In this document: one piece after another, positions 47,769-57,615 of the stretch | Layout: each line of letters opens with the position of its first letter | How positions within the stretch are numbered: position 1 is the first letter of the stretch | Source: Saussurea involucrata | Taxonomy: Eukaryota > Streptophyta > Magnoliopsida > Asterales > Asteraceae | Assembly: GCA_033807775.1 (NCBI GenBank) | Contig: CM066313.1 | Location: forward strand, 87,421,484-87,485,483 | Direction of reading: 5' to 3' | DNA: 64,000 nt | Notes under the pieces: model-generated | Seen by the model: the letters and a program-made list of their open reading frames with translations, nothing else | Told to the model about the DNA's origin: nothing | Database searches by the model: none | Position numbers and translations under genes: made by a program

Positions 47769-48349
47769 TGAAAGAACAGGATCTAATCTCACAATCAATA
47801 TAGAAAGCAGTAATTGAGAAGTTGTATGATCAAGCCCAATTGTATTCAATGATGAACAGAATTACAGATCTAAGAGAGAGAGAATCTCAAAGATTACAGA
47901 GAATGAATACAAAGTTATACGGGAAAAATCAATCAGTTAGCAACATAGAGCTAACTACTATTTATACTGCAACGGACATCTTAAAGCTACAGTACAAATA
48001 AGAAAGACTAATAAGAACATAACACGTGTCCTAATTAGTTTATAAAATACTAAGTAAAGTATCTTGTCATAAGTTCTGAACAGGTAGTTCAGAACTTCTG
48101 AACATTCTTCTGATAAAGCTTCTCAGATCTTCTGACTCTTTCTCTCATATCTCTGACTCCTCTACTCAGATCATCTGAGTCTTCTACTCAGACCATCTGA
48201 CTCTTCTTATCAGACATCTGACTTCTCTTTCCACTGATCAATACTTCTGACTTCTCACAGTCAGACCTCTGACTTCTCTACTCAGAACATCTGAGTCCTC
48301 TTATCAGATCTTCAACACTTGGTTTATTGACAAAACTTCAGATCTAACA
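47769..48349 (-). mobile_element. Sirevirus 3' LTR
   Basis: 581 bp, TGAAAG...CTAACA on the plus strand (TGTTAG...CTTTCA on the coding strand). 48070-48320 is dense in TTCTGA/TCAGA words. Confidence 0.92.
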
Positions 48350-48364
48350 ATCTCCCCCTTTTTG
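48350..48364 (-). promoter_or_regulatory. Polypurine tract of the Sirevirus
   Basis: The minus strand reads AAAAAGGGGGAGAT directly before the LTR. Confidence 0.8.
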
Positions 48365-51300
48365 TCAAATAAACTTAAACTTTGCATCATCCAGTTCTTT
48401 CAGAGCAGGAACAATCTTCTGAAGTAGCACATTTCTCAGATTAAGCCTTTTATCAATTTTGTCAATGATTTCTTGAATAATCTCAACTTGCTGATTGATT
48501 GCTTCTTGAGTCATGTTTGCTTCCTTCACTTTCAGCATCTTTTTCTCCAAATTGTGCTTTATGATTCTTAAAGTTCCAGAACAGTATTTTGCGGTTTCCT
48601 TTGCTCTGAAGAAAATCTTTCCACTTTTGTTTTTCAAAAACACTCCCAACTCTGGATATTTGTGAACACTTCCAGTCTTTAACTTCTTTTTCTGTTCATG
48701 ATCTGTGTTGGGATTTGCCAGATAAACACATGACTTTTGTAGGTACAAAGCTATTTGAAAATCTGTGTAACAGTGCCACCTTAAGATGTAGAACATGGCC
48801 TCAATTACCACACTTCTGGCCTTCCTTTCATTTCTGTCTTTGCTCGACTCTTTGAAGCATAGAAAGCTGTGTAATCTGTAGAAGTCAACTACTGATAGTT
48901 TCTCAAAATCTGCATCGGTAAAGTAATAAACCTTGCCATCTTCTCTCAGAACTTCAAAAGATAAGTACTCCATCTTTCTGAATTTCTTAACCCTCAACTC
49001 TCTGATTCCAGTGATTAAAAAATCTGAGTAAACAGCTTGCTTTGTTTTGCCAAGACATCTTAATTTTTCAGCCAACCAGATCTGAGTCTCCTTAGGTCTA
49101 TCATAATACACATCCAAGAATTGTACCTCTTTTGGTTTGAAGAACTCAGGTAAATCAAATTCAAGAAAGTATCCATTTAGATCAATGGATATTTCATCTT
49201 CTTTTGGTTCAGACTGTTCAGCTTGATCAAAACTAGTTATCTGCACATTCTGAGATATTGTGTTCTGCATTTCTTCAACTTCATCTGACAAAATTCCATT
49301 CACTTCATACTCAGCAGGGAACACAAAATCATTATGTAGAATCTTTTTGGGATTCACCTCAGATAGCAACCATTCACTACTGTTTCTGATTTTTCTTCTA
49401 AGATCCAACCTCCTCTTCACACAGTTTATGCATCTCTTCTTTAAACTCTCTTTTTCAGCATCCATACTTACTTCCATTTTAATCAACAACCAATTCAGAG
49501 TTGCATCACTGTACTTCACCAACTCTTTTAATCTGAACAATTCAAGCCTTTCGTGAACTATATATGTGAACCCTTCTGTCTCCATTCCTTCATTCACAAA
49601 TCCCTTCACATGCAAATCAACTTCTGTTTTCTTTGTGGGAGAACTCAGATTACACTTTTCTTTTCTTTCTTCAATAGCCAATTGGAAGTCATACAAGTAT
49701 ATATTTCTGACATAAATACCCAGAAGTCTTCTGCATTCAATTTCTATCAAGGCTTCTTCAGTGCTAGCAAAGAACTTGACTAGAAAGATCTGATCATCAA
49801 GAGTCAATCTGTGAAAATCAAATGTAGACATGGAAACTTTTGTATTTCTTTCTTTCAGTACTTCCATTCTAACAAACATTAAACCATTGAATTCATCCTG
49901 TTGAAACATCAGAACTTTCTCAATTCTTTTCTGAATATGCAGTTTTGAGTCAGGAACTCTGAACCTGTTAGAAGCTTCTGAGTAGACCATCTGAGCTCTG
50001 TCATCCATAAAACCATCAATGTTACTTTCCAAAAGCTCATACTCTCCTTCTGTGTAGTAGAGATTATCATATATTTCCTCAGGAAAAATATCATCATGAA
50101 ATTGTCTGGCTAATGGCACATCACTTAACTCTAGAATGAAGTCACACACAGGTTCTTCTAGTCTTTGCAATTTAATCTTTGGAATCTCAATTGGTTTTCT
50201 GAATACATATTCAGAAGGCATAAAGAAGTCTTTCACTTTCACATACTCTTCTTCTGTATTTAACTCATCACAAAAGTTAAACCTAAAATCATCTTCAAAA
50301 TCCTGAGTATAATTCACAGTTCTGTCTTCTTCTCCCATTAGATCAATGGGTCTTATCACTTTTATCCCTTTATGAATTTTCTGAACACTCAAAGCTCTGA
50401 CTACTTCATTATGCATTCTTCTGATCAATTCTTCATTCAACCTCCTTTCTTCTGATTCAGACTCCATTGCCCTTTCTCTGTTATAAACCACAATATCTGT
50501 ACACTTGTTTACCACTGTACTTTCCACTATTTCTTCTATTATCAAATCAGATTCCTCAATAGCTACAGTTTCATCTGAGTTTCCTTCCATCTCAGTATCC
50601 AAGTTCAATTCCTCTGTTTTATCTGATTCATTACTATCAATACTTCCCAACTCCATTTCTTCTGTATCTGAACTATCAAGCTGTACTATCTGAACCATCT
50701 CCTTTAAATTTTCCTGTGTCTGATCTTCTGAACTTTTTGTATTGGCTAAGTGCATGTCTGCTATCTCAAAATCTTCTATGCCAATATCATCATCAGAACT
50801 TAACCTTTGTCTTTTCTCCCCCTTTTGATGATCATGAGGATCATTATCATCAAACTTTCTTTTCAAGTTCTGATTAAAAGCAACTTCAGGTTCAGCTTCT
50901 GCAATAGGAACAGGATCAAGAGGCTTTGAAGTAGAAGCCAAAGATACACTCAGTGCTTTCAATATAGATTCCTGCATACCTTGCATCTGTTTTAACATAT
51001 CTTTTTGAAAACCAGATATTATATCCACGATCTCCTTTTTGTGAGAATCCAAGGATTTCTTTACATCATCTACCTTGGTTTCAACAGAAATCAACTTTTT
51101 CTCCAACACAACTTTCAAATCTGATACTTCATCATTCAAATCCTCCACCCTCTTCTCCAAATTTTCTACTTTTTCCCCCATCTCCTTGTTTTGTTTCTGA
51201 ATCTTTTCAAATTCAGAAGTTTCTAACAGTGAACCTGAACCAACAGATGGTCCAGTTTTCATGTGCCCAGAGGGCTCATGGCCTGTAGATAACACACAGT

Positions 51301-53041
51301 CATCTTGTACAACAGATGCACGTTTGAATGAGGCTTTTGTAATGTTCACCTCACCAGGACTTCCATCCAATCCTCGACACCCAACATTAGGTATGTCTAT
51401 GAATGTTATTTCAGGAATACGAAATTCCTGATTTGTGCAAGTGTCGAAAGGAATTTCAGGCTCAATATGAATAGGACTGTGATATTCAGACTCAATGTGT
51501 TGAAAAATAAATTGGGATTTATCACCTCCCTCCAAATGAGTTTGGGATGGTTCCCCGGATTTGTGTGAAACAGTAGCATGTTGAAATGCTTCTGAGTGGG
51601 TATGGATGGGTTGTTCAAGATCCACCACTAGGTCCATGGTGTTTGTTTCAATATTGGACACCAAGAGATGTGAACCAATAGCATTTGTGGTTACCTGGTC
51701 AAGATTAGCTGGTTCAGAGGCATCTCTTTCTGTTTGAACCTCTGTTGACAATCTCTCATCCTCATCACTCTCATTCTGTTTTTCCTCACCAAATCTAACC
51801 AAGCTCTCAGAATTTTCCCCCTCAAGTCTCTCAGAATGTTCACCCATCTGAACATCCTCCCCCTCTCTAATTCGACTAGACCCCTCACCTCTCTTCTCAG
51901 GTTGGTCCTCTTGGGTAGGGATTTGAGGTAATTCAATTCCCATAGAGGTGCAATAAGCTTTTAAAATCTCACTCTCCCTTGGAATATAGCTCCTAAGTGA
52001 TTTTGGCAATAGTTTATGATTAGGATAGTTTTCAAGTCTTGTTACTGAGGTCATCTTACCCAAATAAAATGTAGGACCATGCTCTTCATTTGTTCTTCTT
52101 GAGATTGTTCTGTTTTCCTGCATGGCATACCAAATAACAATTTGCCAGTACCTTATGTAAGGAATGTATGTCAGTGGAGCATCCTTTGTTTTCTTCTGAA
52201 TTGCTTTCTGATTCTTCTCAAATGTATTCTTCATATCTTCCCAAAGTATTAAAGTATAGTCATAATGCCTATTCTTCACTAAACCCTGAAATATCTGAAG
52301 AATTTGTTTAGAACCTTGATCAGCAGAACTATTCTTCCCTGACAAACATTTATTTACCACATGGAAGAAGCAAGCCCAAATAGGTGGTAATTTGTCTCTT
52401 CTGAACAAACTGAGAGTCCTCAATCCTTCATTGTATCCCAACTTCATAAACTCTGCTATTAATTCCTCTGTTAAGGGTAAATCCTCAAAATCTGTTCTTC
52501 TTTGTACATCATCTTTCTCTGGTAGATTCAGCATTTCTCTTAGTGCAGAGATAGATAAGACAAATGTCACTCCTCCAATTTCAGACACAAACTTATTATC
52601 TTCTAACCTAAGATGTTTCCACCATTGTTGTATGTACTGAACAGGCACATTTTTACTTCTTGTAAACCATTTTCTGTACGGATGATGTTTGAATAGCTCC
52701 ATGATAATTCTGTGTTCAGGCTTAAAACGACTTTCCTCAAACAGTATAACACAGTTATTTTCAGATAATTTCAACCATTCACTCTCAGGAACAACTCTTT
52801 CCACTAAAATAGATCTATCTGACATAATAGAACCTGCAGCACTCTGTTCATGTTCAATATTAACGTTTACCTCATCCGCATTTCCTTCAGATTCATCCAT
52901 TTGTTCATCTTCTTCATCATTTCTTATTGCCCCTTCCTCTGCAACTCTATTTTGTACTTCATCATTTTCCGAATCGGATGAATCCATTATCGATTTTGTA
53001 GAATGTAGAGAAATTGGACCACTTCTTCGTATTTCAGACAT
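48365..53041 (-). CDS. Extra 1558-residue ORF between pol and 3' LTR
   Basis: One uninterrupted frame, by far the longest in the window, ending just before the polypurine tract. Function not known to me. Residues 1-80 are acidic. About 85-310 form a globular, Trp/Phe-rich domain (FKHHPYRKWFTRS, IQQWWKHLRLED, ISALREMLNLP, LTYIPYIRYWQIV) of a type I associate with plant retroelement proteins, not with a known enzyme. 380-600 is acidic and low-complexity. 610-690 is a predicted coiled coil (MGEKVENLEKRVEDLNDEVS). Near 740 lies a basic, nuclear-signal-like patch (KRKFDD, KGEKRQR). 750-1558 is a second large region with no family I recognise. I see no signal peptide or clear membrane helix, so an envelope-like role, proposed for the SIRE1 3' ORF, is not supported. 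Start is the first ATG; its surroundings are duplicated upstream. Confidence 0.8.
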   Translation of the reverse strand: MSEIRRSGPISLHSTKSIMDSSDSENDEVQNRVAEEGAIRNDEEDEQMDESEGNADEVNVNIEHEQSAAGSIMSDRSILVERVVPESEWLKLSENNCVILFEESRFKPEHRIIMELFKHHPYRKWFTRSKNVPVQYIQQWWKHLRLEDNKFVSEIGGVTFVLSISALREMLNLPEKDDVQRRTDFEDLPLTEELIAEFMKLGYNEGLRTLSLFRRDKLPPIWACFFHVVNKCLSGKNSSADQGSKQILQIFQGLVKNRHYDYTLILWEDMKNTFEKNQKAIQKKTKDAPLTYIPYIRYWQIVIWYAMQENRTISRRTNEEHGPTFYLGKMTSVTRLENYPNHKLLPKSLRSYIPRESEILKAYCTSMGIELPQIPTQEDQPEKRGEGSSRIREGEDVQMGEHSERLEGENSESLVRFGEEKQNESDEDERLSTEVQTERDASEPANLDQVTTNAIGSHLLVSNIETNTMDLVVDLEQPIHTHSEAFQHATVSHKSGEPSQTHLEGGDKSQFIFQHIESEYHSPIHIEPEIPFDTCTNQEFRIPEITFIDIPNVGCRGLDGSPGEVNITKASFKRASVVQDDCVLSTGHEPSGHMKTGPSVGSGSLLETSEFEKIQKQNKEMGEKVENLEKRVEDLNDEVSDLKVVLEKKLISVETKVDDVKKSLDSHKKEIVDIISGFQKDMLKQMQGMQESILKALSVSLASTSKPLDPVPIAEAEPEVAFNQNLKRKFDDNDPHDHQKGEKRQRLSSDDDIGIEDFEIADMHLANTKSSEDQTQENLKEMVQIVQLDSSDTEEMELGSIDSNESDKTEELNLDTEMEGNSDETVAIEESDLIIEEIVESTVVNKCTDIVVYNRERAMESESEERRLNEELIRRMHNEVVRALSVQKIHKGIKVIRPIDLMGEEDRTVNYTQDFEDDFRFNFCDELNTEEEYVKVKDFFMPSEYVFRKPIEIPKIKLQRLEEPVCDFILELSDVPLARQFHDDIFPEEIYDNLYYTEGEYELLESNIDGFMDDRAQMVYSEASNRFRVPDSKLHIQKRIEKVLMFQQDEFNGLMFVRMEVLKERNTKVSMSTFDFHRLTLDDQIFLVKFFASTEEALIEIECRRLLGIYVRNIYLYDFQLAIEERKEKCNLSSPTKKTEVDLHVKGFVNEGMETEGFTYIVHERLELFRLKELVKYSDATLNWLLIKMEVSMDAEKESLKKRCINCVKRRLDLRRKIRNSSEWLLSEVNPKKILHNDFVFPAEYEVNGILSDEVEEMQNTISQNVQITSFDQAEQSEPKEDEISIDLNGYFLEFDLPEFFKPKEVQFLDVYYDRPKETQIWLAEKLRCLGKTKQAVYSDFLITGIRELRVKKFRKMEYLSFEVLREDGKVYYFTDADFEKLSVVDFYRLHSFLCFKESSKDRNERKARSVVIEAMFYILRWHCYTDFQIALYLQKSCVYLANPNTDHEQKKKLKTGSVHKYPELGVFLKNKSGKIFFRAKETAKYCSGTLRIIKHNLEKKMLKVKEANMTQEAINQQVEIIQEIIDKIDKRLNLRNVLLQKIVPALKELDDAKFKFI

Positions 53042-53263
53042 GATTTAAGAAGAAAACAGATTCAAAGAACTATGGAACTCTATTTTGTACTTCATTTTCT
53101 TCATCATTTCTTATTGCCCCTTCCTCTGCAACTCTATTTTGTACTTCATCATTTTCCGAATCGGATGAATCCATTATCGATTTTGTAGAATGTAGAGAAA
53201 TTGGACCACTTCTTCGTATTTCAGACATGATTTAAGAAGAAAACAGATTCAAAGAACTATGGA
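52910..53263. repeat. 187-bp tandem duplication over the ORF start
   Basis: About 52910-53076 (first codons, ATG and leader of the 1558-residue ORF) recurs at about 53097-53263, offset 187 bp and nearly identical. The upstream copy supplies a second ATG (53228) and about 55 codons that do not stay open into the ORF. Confidence 0.85.
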
Positions 53264-53999
53264 TTTGATTCGTATCTCACGTTTCGCTCTGGAATTTGAA
53301 AGAAATTTGAAATAGGGATTTTAAGACCTATTTAAAATCCGCGAAGTTGAAAGGTTTAACGGAAAAGCGAAATCAATGTTATAACGGAGTCAACACATGT
53401 GAAATACCACAAAGGATTTAAATGAAATGCGTGGCATTGTCAAACAAATATGAAGCTGACACGTGTTAGTGGATAGAATTTTGACTCAAGTCAAAGATCT
53501 GAATAACACGCACCATGACTCAGAAGAATTTTGCCTTGTAACCAAAATGTCATTTAAAATCAACTTCTGACCAATATAAAACATTTTGATTATTCAGAAG
53601 AGTTTTGAACAGATAGAAGCACTTTTTATCATCAAAACTCTGTTCATATTATGATGATGTAAAAAGGATCATTTAAAATCTTATATCTGAATATGAAAAG
53701 TTTTTAATTCAGATATAGTTTGAATAACAAAAAAAAAATTATCATTAAAAGCTTGTTCTTAGAATGATTAGCGATAAGAAATGAAAACAAATCTTTTAAG
53801 CATCACAAAATGATTTCCAAAAGAATTTTGATGCTCCCCCTTGACTTGAGCATGCATTTGACTATTAATGATACATAAAGATGAGATAAAAAGATAATAG
53901 AAGAAGCATAATCCATACAGTTGAAGTTATTTGTATTTCTCAAAAATAAATTTTTGAAAGTTAGATTGCTGAAGTATTGACTCAGAATCTCTGACCTTA

Positions 54000-54155
54000 A
54001 GATTCAGAGGTTCTGATCTCAAGACTCAGAAGTTCTGAACTCAAGACTCAGAAGTTCTGAACTCAAGACTCAGAAGTTCTGAACTCAAGAATCAGAAGTT
54101 CTGAACTCAAGACTCAGAAGTTCTGAACTCAAGACTCAGAAGTTCTGAATACACT
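54000..54155. repeat. 22-bp tandem array between pol and the extra ORF
   Basis: About seven copies of GACTCAGAAGTTCTGAACTC plus AA with small variations, right after the pol stop. The words TTCTGA and TCAGAA also fill the LTRs and parts of the coding sequence. Confidence 0.9.
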
Positions 54156-54207
54156 ACTCAGACAAGTTTACTTAGAAAAATTTAGCATTTTTAAGAAAAA
54201 AATATTT

Positions 54208-57153
54208 TCAATTAGGCAGATTAAGCATTCCTATTTTACATATGAGAAAAGAAAACCTTTTGTGATCAAGAGGCTTTGTGAACAAGTCAGCCAATTGATA
54301 CTTTGTATGCACAAAGTGCATCTCTATGGTTCCTTTTTCCACATAGTCCTTTATAAAATGATACCTCACATCTATATGCTTAGTCTTCGAATGTTGAACA
54401 GGGTTCTGAGTAATAGCAATTGCACTTTCTGAGTCACAATAGATAGGAATCTTGTTAAGCTGATATCCATAGTCCATGAGTTGTGTTCTCATCCACAATG
54501 TTTGAGAGCATGAAGCAGCAGCAGCAACATACTCTGCTTCAGCAGTTGAAGTGGATACACAGTTCTGCTTCTTTGATGCCCAACTCACTATTTTATCTCC
54601 CAAAAAGTGACAAGCACCAGATGTACTCTTTCTGTCCAACCTACTTCCTGCATGATCAACATCAGTGAAAGCAGTCAATTTGAAGTCAGTTTCTTTTGGA
54701 TACCATAAACCTAGATCAGGTGTTCCTTTGAGATATCTTAAAATCCTTTTGACAGCCAACATATGTGATTCTTTCGGGTTAGATTGAAATCTAGCACAGA
54801 AACAGGTAGAAAACATGATATCTGGTCTACTTGCAGTCAAATAAAGTAATGATCCAATCATGCCTCTATAAAGTTTGATATCTGCTGAAACACCTTTGAG
54901 ATCAGCATCTAACTTTATGTTAGTTGCCATAGGTGTTCTCATAGAAGCACAATCAGACATTTTGAACTTTTTCAGAATATCTCTGACATATTTTCCTTGA
55001 TTTATAAAAATACCTTTTGGTAATTGTTTGACTTGAAGACCAAGGAAAAAATTCAGTTCACCCATCATGCTCATTTCAAATTCAGATGACATGATTTTTG
55101 AAAAATTATCACATAATTCTGGACTGGTAGAACCAAATATTATGTCATCAACATAAATCTGAATCAGAATCAAATCATCACCCTGTTTCTTTAAAAACAA
55201 AGTTGTGTCAATCTTACCTTTCTTGAATCCTGAACCTAACAGGTGTTTAGTAAGAGTGTCATACCAGGCTCGTGGTGCTTGTTTTAGACCATATAAAGCT
55301 TTGTCTAAAATATAAACATGATCAGGGAATTCTGGATCAACAAAACCTTCAGGTTGATGGACATACACCTCTTCATTAAGTTTGCCATTTAGAAAGGCTG
55401 ATTTGACATCCATTTGATACACCTTGAAGTTTTTATGTGCAGCATAGGCTAAAAATATTCGGATTGCCTCTATTCTTTCCACTGGTGCAAATGTCTCATC
55501 ATAATCAATTCCCTCTTGTTGACAGTATCCCTTAGCAACCAATCTTGCCTTGTTTCTGATGACAACACCTGATTCATCCTTTTTGTTTCTGAACACCCAT
55601 TTAGTTCCAATAATAGATTTACCTTCAGGCTTTGGGATGAGTCTCCAGACTTTATTTCTTTCAAATTGAAGTAATTCCTCTTGCATTGCTGAAATCCAGT
55701 CTGGATCCTCTAAGGCTTCATTAGCTCTCTTTGGTTCAATCACACTCAAGAAACCAGCAAACATTGCTTCATTTACTGTAGCTGATCTGGTTTTTACTCC
55801 TTCTGAAGGATCACCTATTACTTGATGAATAGGATGATTTTTAGTCCATTTATTTGCACTAGGAAGTACATCAATCTCTGAATAATTGTTGTTTGCATCA
55901 TTCTCATCAATGATTGCTTGTAATTCTGAACTGTCCCCTTGTTCTGATGTATGAATAGAAGTCATATCCAAGTTTGGGTTCTGATTAATGAAGTCAGAAT
56001 TTTGAGTGACTTGTTCAGAGTTCTGAGTACAAGAATCAGAATTCTGATTACAAGGTTCAGAATTTTCACCACTTGTTTGTATTAGATTTGGACATTCTTC
56101 TGATGGACCTTTGTCAGAAATTACAGTTGATTGAACTATTTCTGGAGTCTTATTTTTCATCTCTTTGATCATCTTTGGGTTTTCATATTCTGCATAAGAA
56201 TCAGAAATTAGTTCACTAAAAGCATCCTTAAACAGTAAATTGAGTTCTGAACAAATAGGATTAGAATCTGTATCAGAAGTCATTTTTGTCTTGTTCAGCA
56301 TGAGTTCTGAACTGTCTTGTTCAGAAGTCCGCATTCTGGCTTCATCAAAAGTTACATTTATGCTCTCCATCATCCTCTTGGTTCTTCTATTGTAGATTCT
56401 GAATGCTTTGGAAGTTAAAGAATAACCCACAAAGTATCCTTCATCTGCCTTTTTATCGAATTTGGCAAGATTTTCTCTGTCTCTGAGAACATAGCACCTG
56501 CAACCAAAAACATGAAAGAATTTGATTAATGGTTTTCTTTTATTTATCAGTTCATAAGCAGTCTTATTTAATCTCTTATTGATTAAAGTTCTATTTTGTG
56601 TAAAACAAGCAGTTGCAATTGCTTCAGCCCATAGGAAAGTAGGAAGATTTGCATAAGCCAGCATTGTTCTCGCAGCTTCAACTAGAGTTCTATTCTTCCT
56701 TTCAACAACACCATTTTGTTGAGGAGTTCTGACAGCAGAAAAATTGTGAGAAATCCCAGAACTTTCTAAAAAATTCTGAAGAGTCTCATTTCTGAACTCT
56801 GTTCCATTATCACTTCTGATTTTCTGAACTGGAAGTTGTAAGAGAACTTGAATCCTTTTGATAAAATTTATCAATGTAGTAGCAGCTTCTGACTTAGCTC
56901 TTAGGAACTCAACCCATGTGTATCTGGAGAATTCATCAACAATCACAAGCATATATTTCTTTCCTCCCATAGATTGAACTGAAATTGGACCACAAAGATC
57001 AGTATGAATCATTTCTAATGGTGCTTTGCAAGATGAGTCCATTTTTAATTTGTGAGAACTCTTTTTCATCTTGCCCATTTCACAAGCTGAGCATAATGAT
57101 TCTTTTTTCAAATTTAAGCTTTGGTAAGCCTTTAACCAAACGTTTTGCAACAA
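54208..57153 (-). CDS. Sirevirus pol: integrase, reverse transcriptase, RNase H
   Basis: An uninterrupted frame of 981 residues. Integrase: the zinc motif end CSACEMGKMKK, then HTDLCGP (about residue 50), IRSDNGTEF (about 115) and QQNGVVERKNRT, the D-D-E core. A Ser/Gln/Asn-rich linker of about 200 residues follows with repeated QNSE/QNSD words. RT: NKVWRLIPKP, GTKWVFRNKKDE, ARLVAKGY, YQMDVKSAFLNG, YGLKQAPRAWY and YVDDIIFGS (about 667). RNase H: FTDVDHAGSRLDRKSTSG (about 829), STAEAEYVA, CDSESAI. All catalytic residues I can check are there. The true upstream reading is the protease frame at 57080-57610; the Met at 57153 is in the wrong frame before the A-run at about 57107, so this segment is expressed only if the frameshift is bypassed or is a sequencing error. 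Confidence 0.9.
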   Translation of the reverse strand: MLQNVWLKAYQSLNLKKESLCSACEMGKMKKSSHKLKMDSSCKAPLEMIHTDLCGPISVQSMGGKKYMLVIVDEFSRYTWVEFLRAKSEAATTLINFIKRIQVLLQLPVQKIRSDNGTEFRNETLQNFLESSGISHNFSAVRTPQQNGVVERKNRTLVEAARTMLAYANLPTFLWAEAIATACFTQNRTLINKRLNKTAYELINKRKPLIKFFHVFGCRCYVLRDRENLAKFDKKADEGYFVGYSLTSKAFRIYNRRTKRMMESINVTFDEARMRTSEQDSSELMLNKTKMTSDTDSNPICSELNLLFKDAFSELISDSYAEYENPKMIKEMKNKTPEIVQSTVISDKGPSEECPNLIQTSGENSEPCNQNSDSCTQNSEQVTQNSDFINQNPNLDMTSIHTSEQGDSSELQAIIDENDANNNYSEIDVLPSANKWTKNHPIHQVIGDPSEGVKTRSATVNEAMFAGFLSVIEPKRANEALEDPDWISAMQEELLQFERNKVWRLIPKPEGKSIIGTKWVFRNKKDESGVVIRNKARLVAKGYCQQEGIDYDETFAPVERIEAIRIFLAYAAHKNFKVYQMDVKSAFLNGKLNEEVYVHQPEGFVDPEFPDHVYILDKALYGLKQAPRAWYDTLTKHLLGSGFKKGKIDTTLFLKKQGDDLILIQIYVDDIIFGSTSPELCDNFSKIMSSEFEMSMMGELNFFLGLQVKQLPKGIFINQGKYVRDILKKFKMSDCASMRTPMATNIKLDADLKGVSADIKLYRGMIGSLLYLTASRPDIMFSTCFCARFQSNPKESHMLAVKRILRYLKGTPDLGLWYPKETDFKLTAFTDVDHAGSRLDRKSTSGACHFLGDKIVSWASKKQNCVSTSTAEAEYVAAAASCSQTLWMRTQLMDYGYQLNKIPIYCDSESAIAITQNPVQHSKTKHIDVRYHFIKDYVEKGTIEMHFVHTKYQLADLFTKPLDHKRFSFLICKIGMLNLPN

Positions 57154-57610
57154 GATTATTAAGATCTTTGAAATTCAGATGAGAACATCTTATGTGCCAA
57201 AGCCAGCATTCATTTGCAGTTGATTTTGATAAAAGACAAACTGTATTTAATGTTTTCAATTTTGAAAAATTAACTACAAATAAGTCCATATGTCTTTTGG
57301 CCCAGAAGACTTTAACATCATTTTCAGTTAAAATCATGCAACCTGTTATTTGAAACTTAATTTGACAAAGACTGTCTAAAAACTGACTTATGCTGAAAAG
57401 ATTATGCTGTAATCCTTCAACATAGAAAACCTTTTGGATAGTCAGATCCCCTTTAGTTAAATCCCCATAACCTTTGACTTGTCCTTTGCTGTTATTTCCA
57501 AAGTTTACTGCTCCTCCAGCCTTTTCTGTGAAGTTTGATAGAAAAGACTTCTGACCTGTCATGTGTCTTGAAGCTCCTGAATCTAAAAACCACACATGAC
57601 AGCCCTGCAA
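57080..57610 (-). CDS. Sirevirus aspartic protease and GAG-pre-integrase segment
   Basis: Begins MQGCHVWFLDSGASRHMTG. DSGA is the catalytic motif of copia aspartic proteases. GAG-pre-integrase follows (LWHIRCSHLNFKDLNNL). The frame then slips at an AAAAAAG run (about 57105-57112) and ends after 15 wrong residues, while the next frame carries integrase on. It lies one frame off the gag extension that ends at 57616, so protease would need a ribosomal frameshift, or the element is disabled here. Confidence 0.8.
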   Translation of the reverse strand: MQGCHVWFLDSGASRHMTGQKSFLSNFTEKAGGAVNFGNNSKGQVKGYGDLTKGDLTIQKVFYVEGLQHNLFSISQFLDSLCQIKFQITGCMILTENDVKVFWAKRHMDLFVVNFSKLKTLNTVCLLSKSTANECWLWHIRCSHLNFKDLNNLVAKRLVKGLPKLKFEKRIIMLSL

Positions 57611-57615
57611 AAGGA

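Noticed and set aside
48365..53041. Envelope glycoprotein
   Set aside because: No signal peptide, no clear membrane segment and no furin-like site; only the position resembles env-like ORFs of Sireviruses.
49260..53048. Plus-strand open frames opposite the 1558-residue ORF (and opposite gag and pol at 54483-59823)
   Set aside because: Antisense shadows of the real minus-strand retroelement frames.
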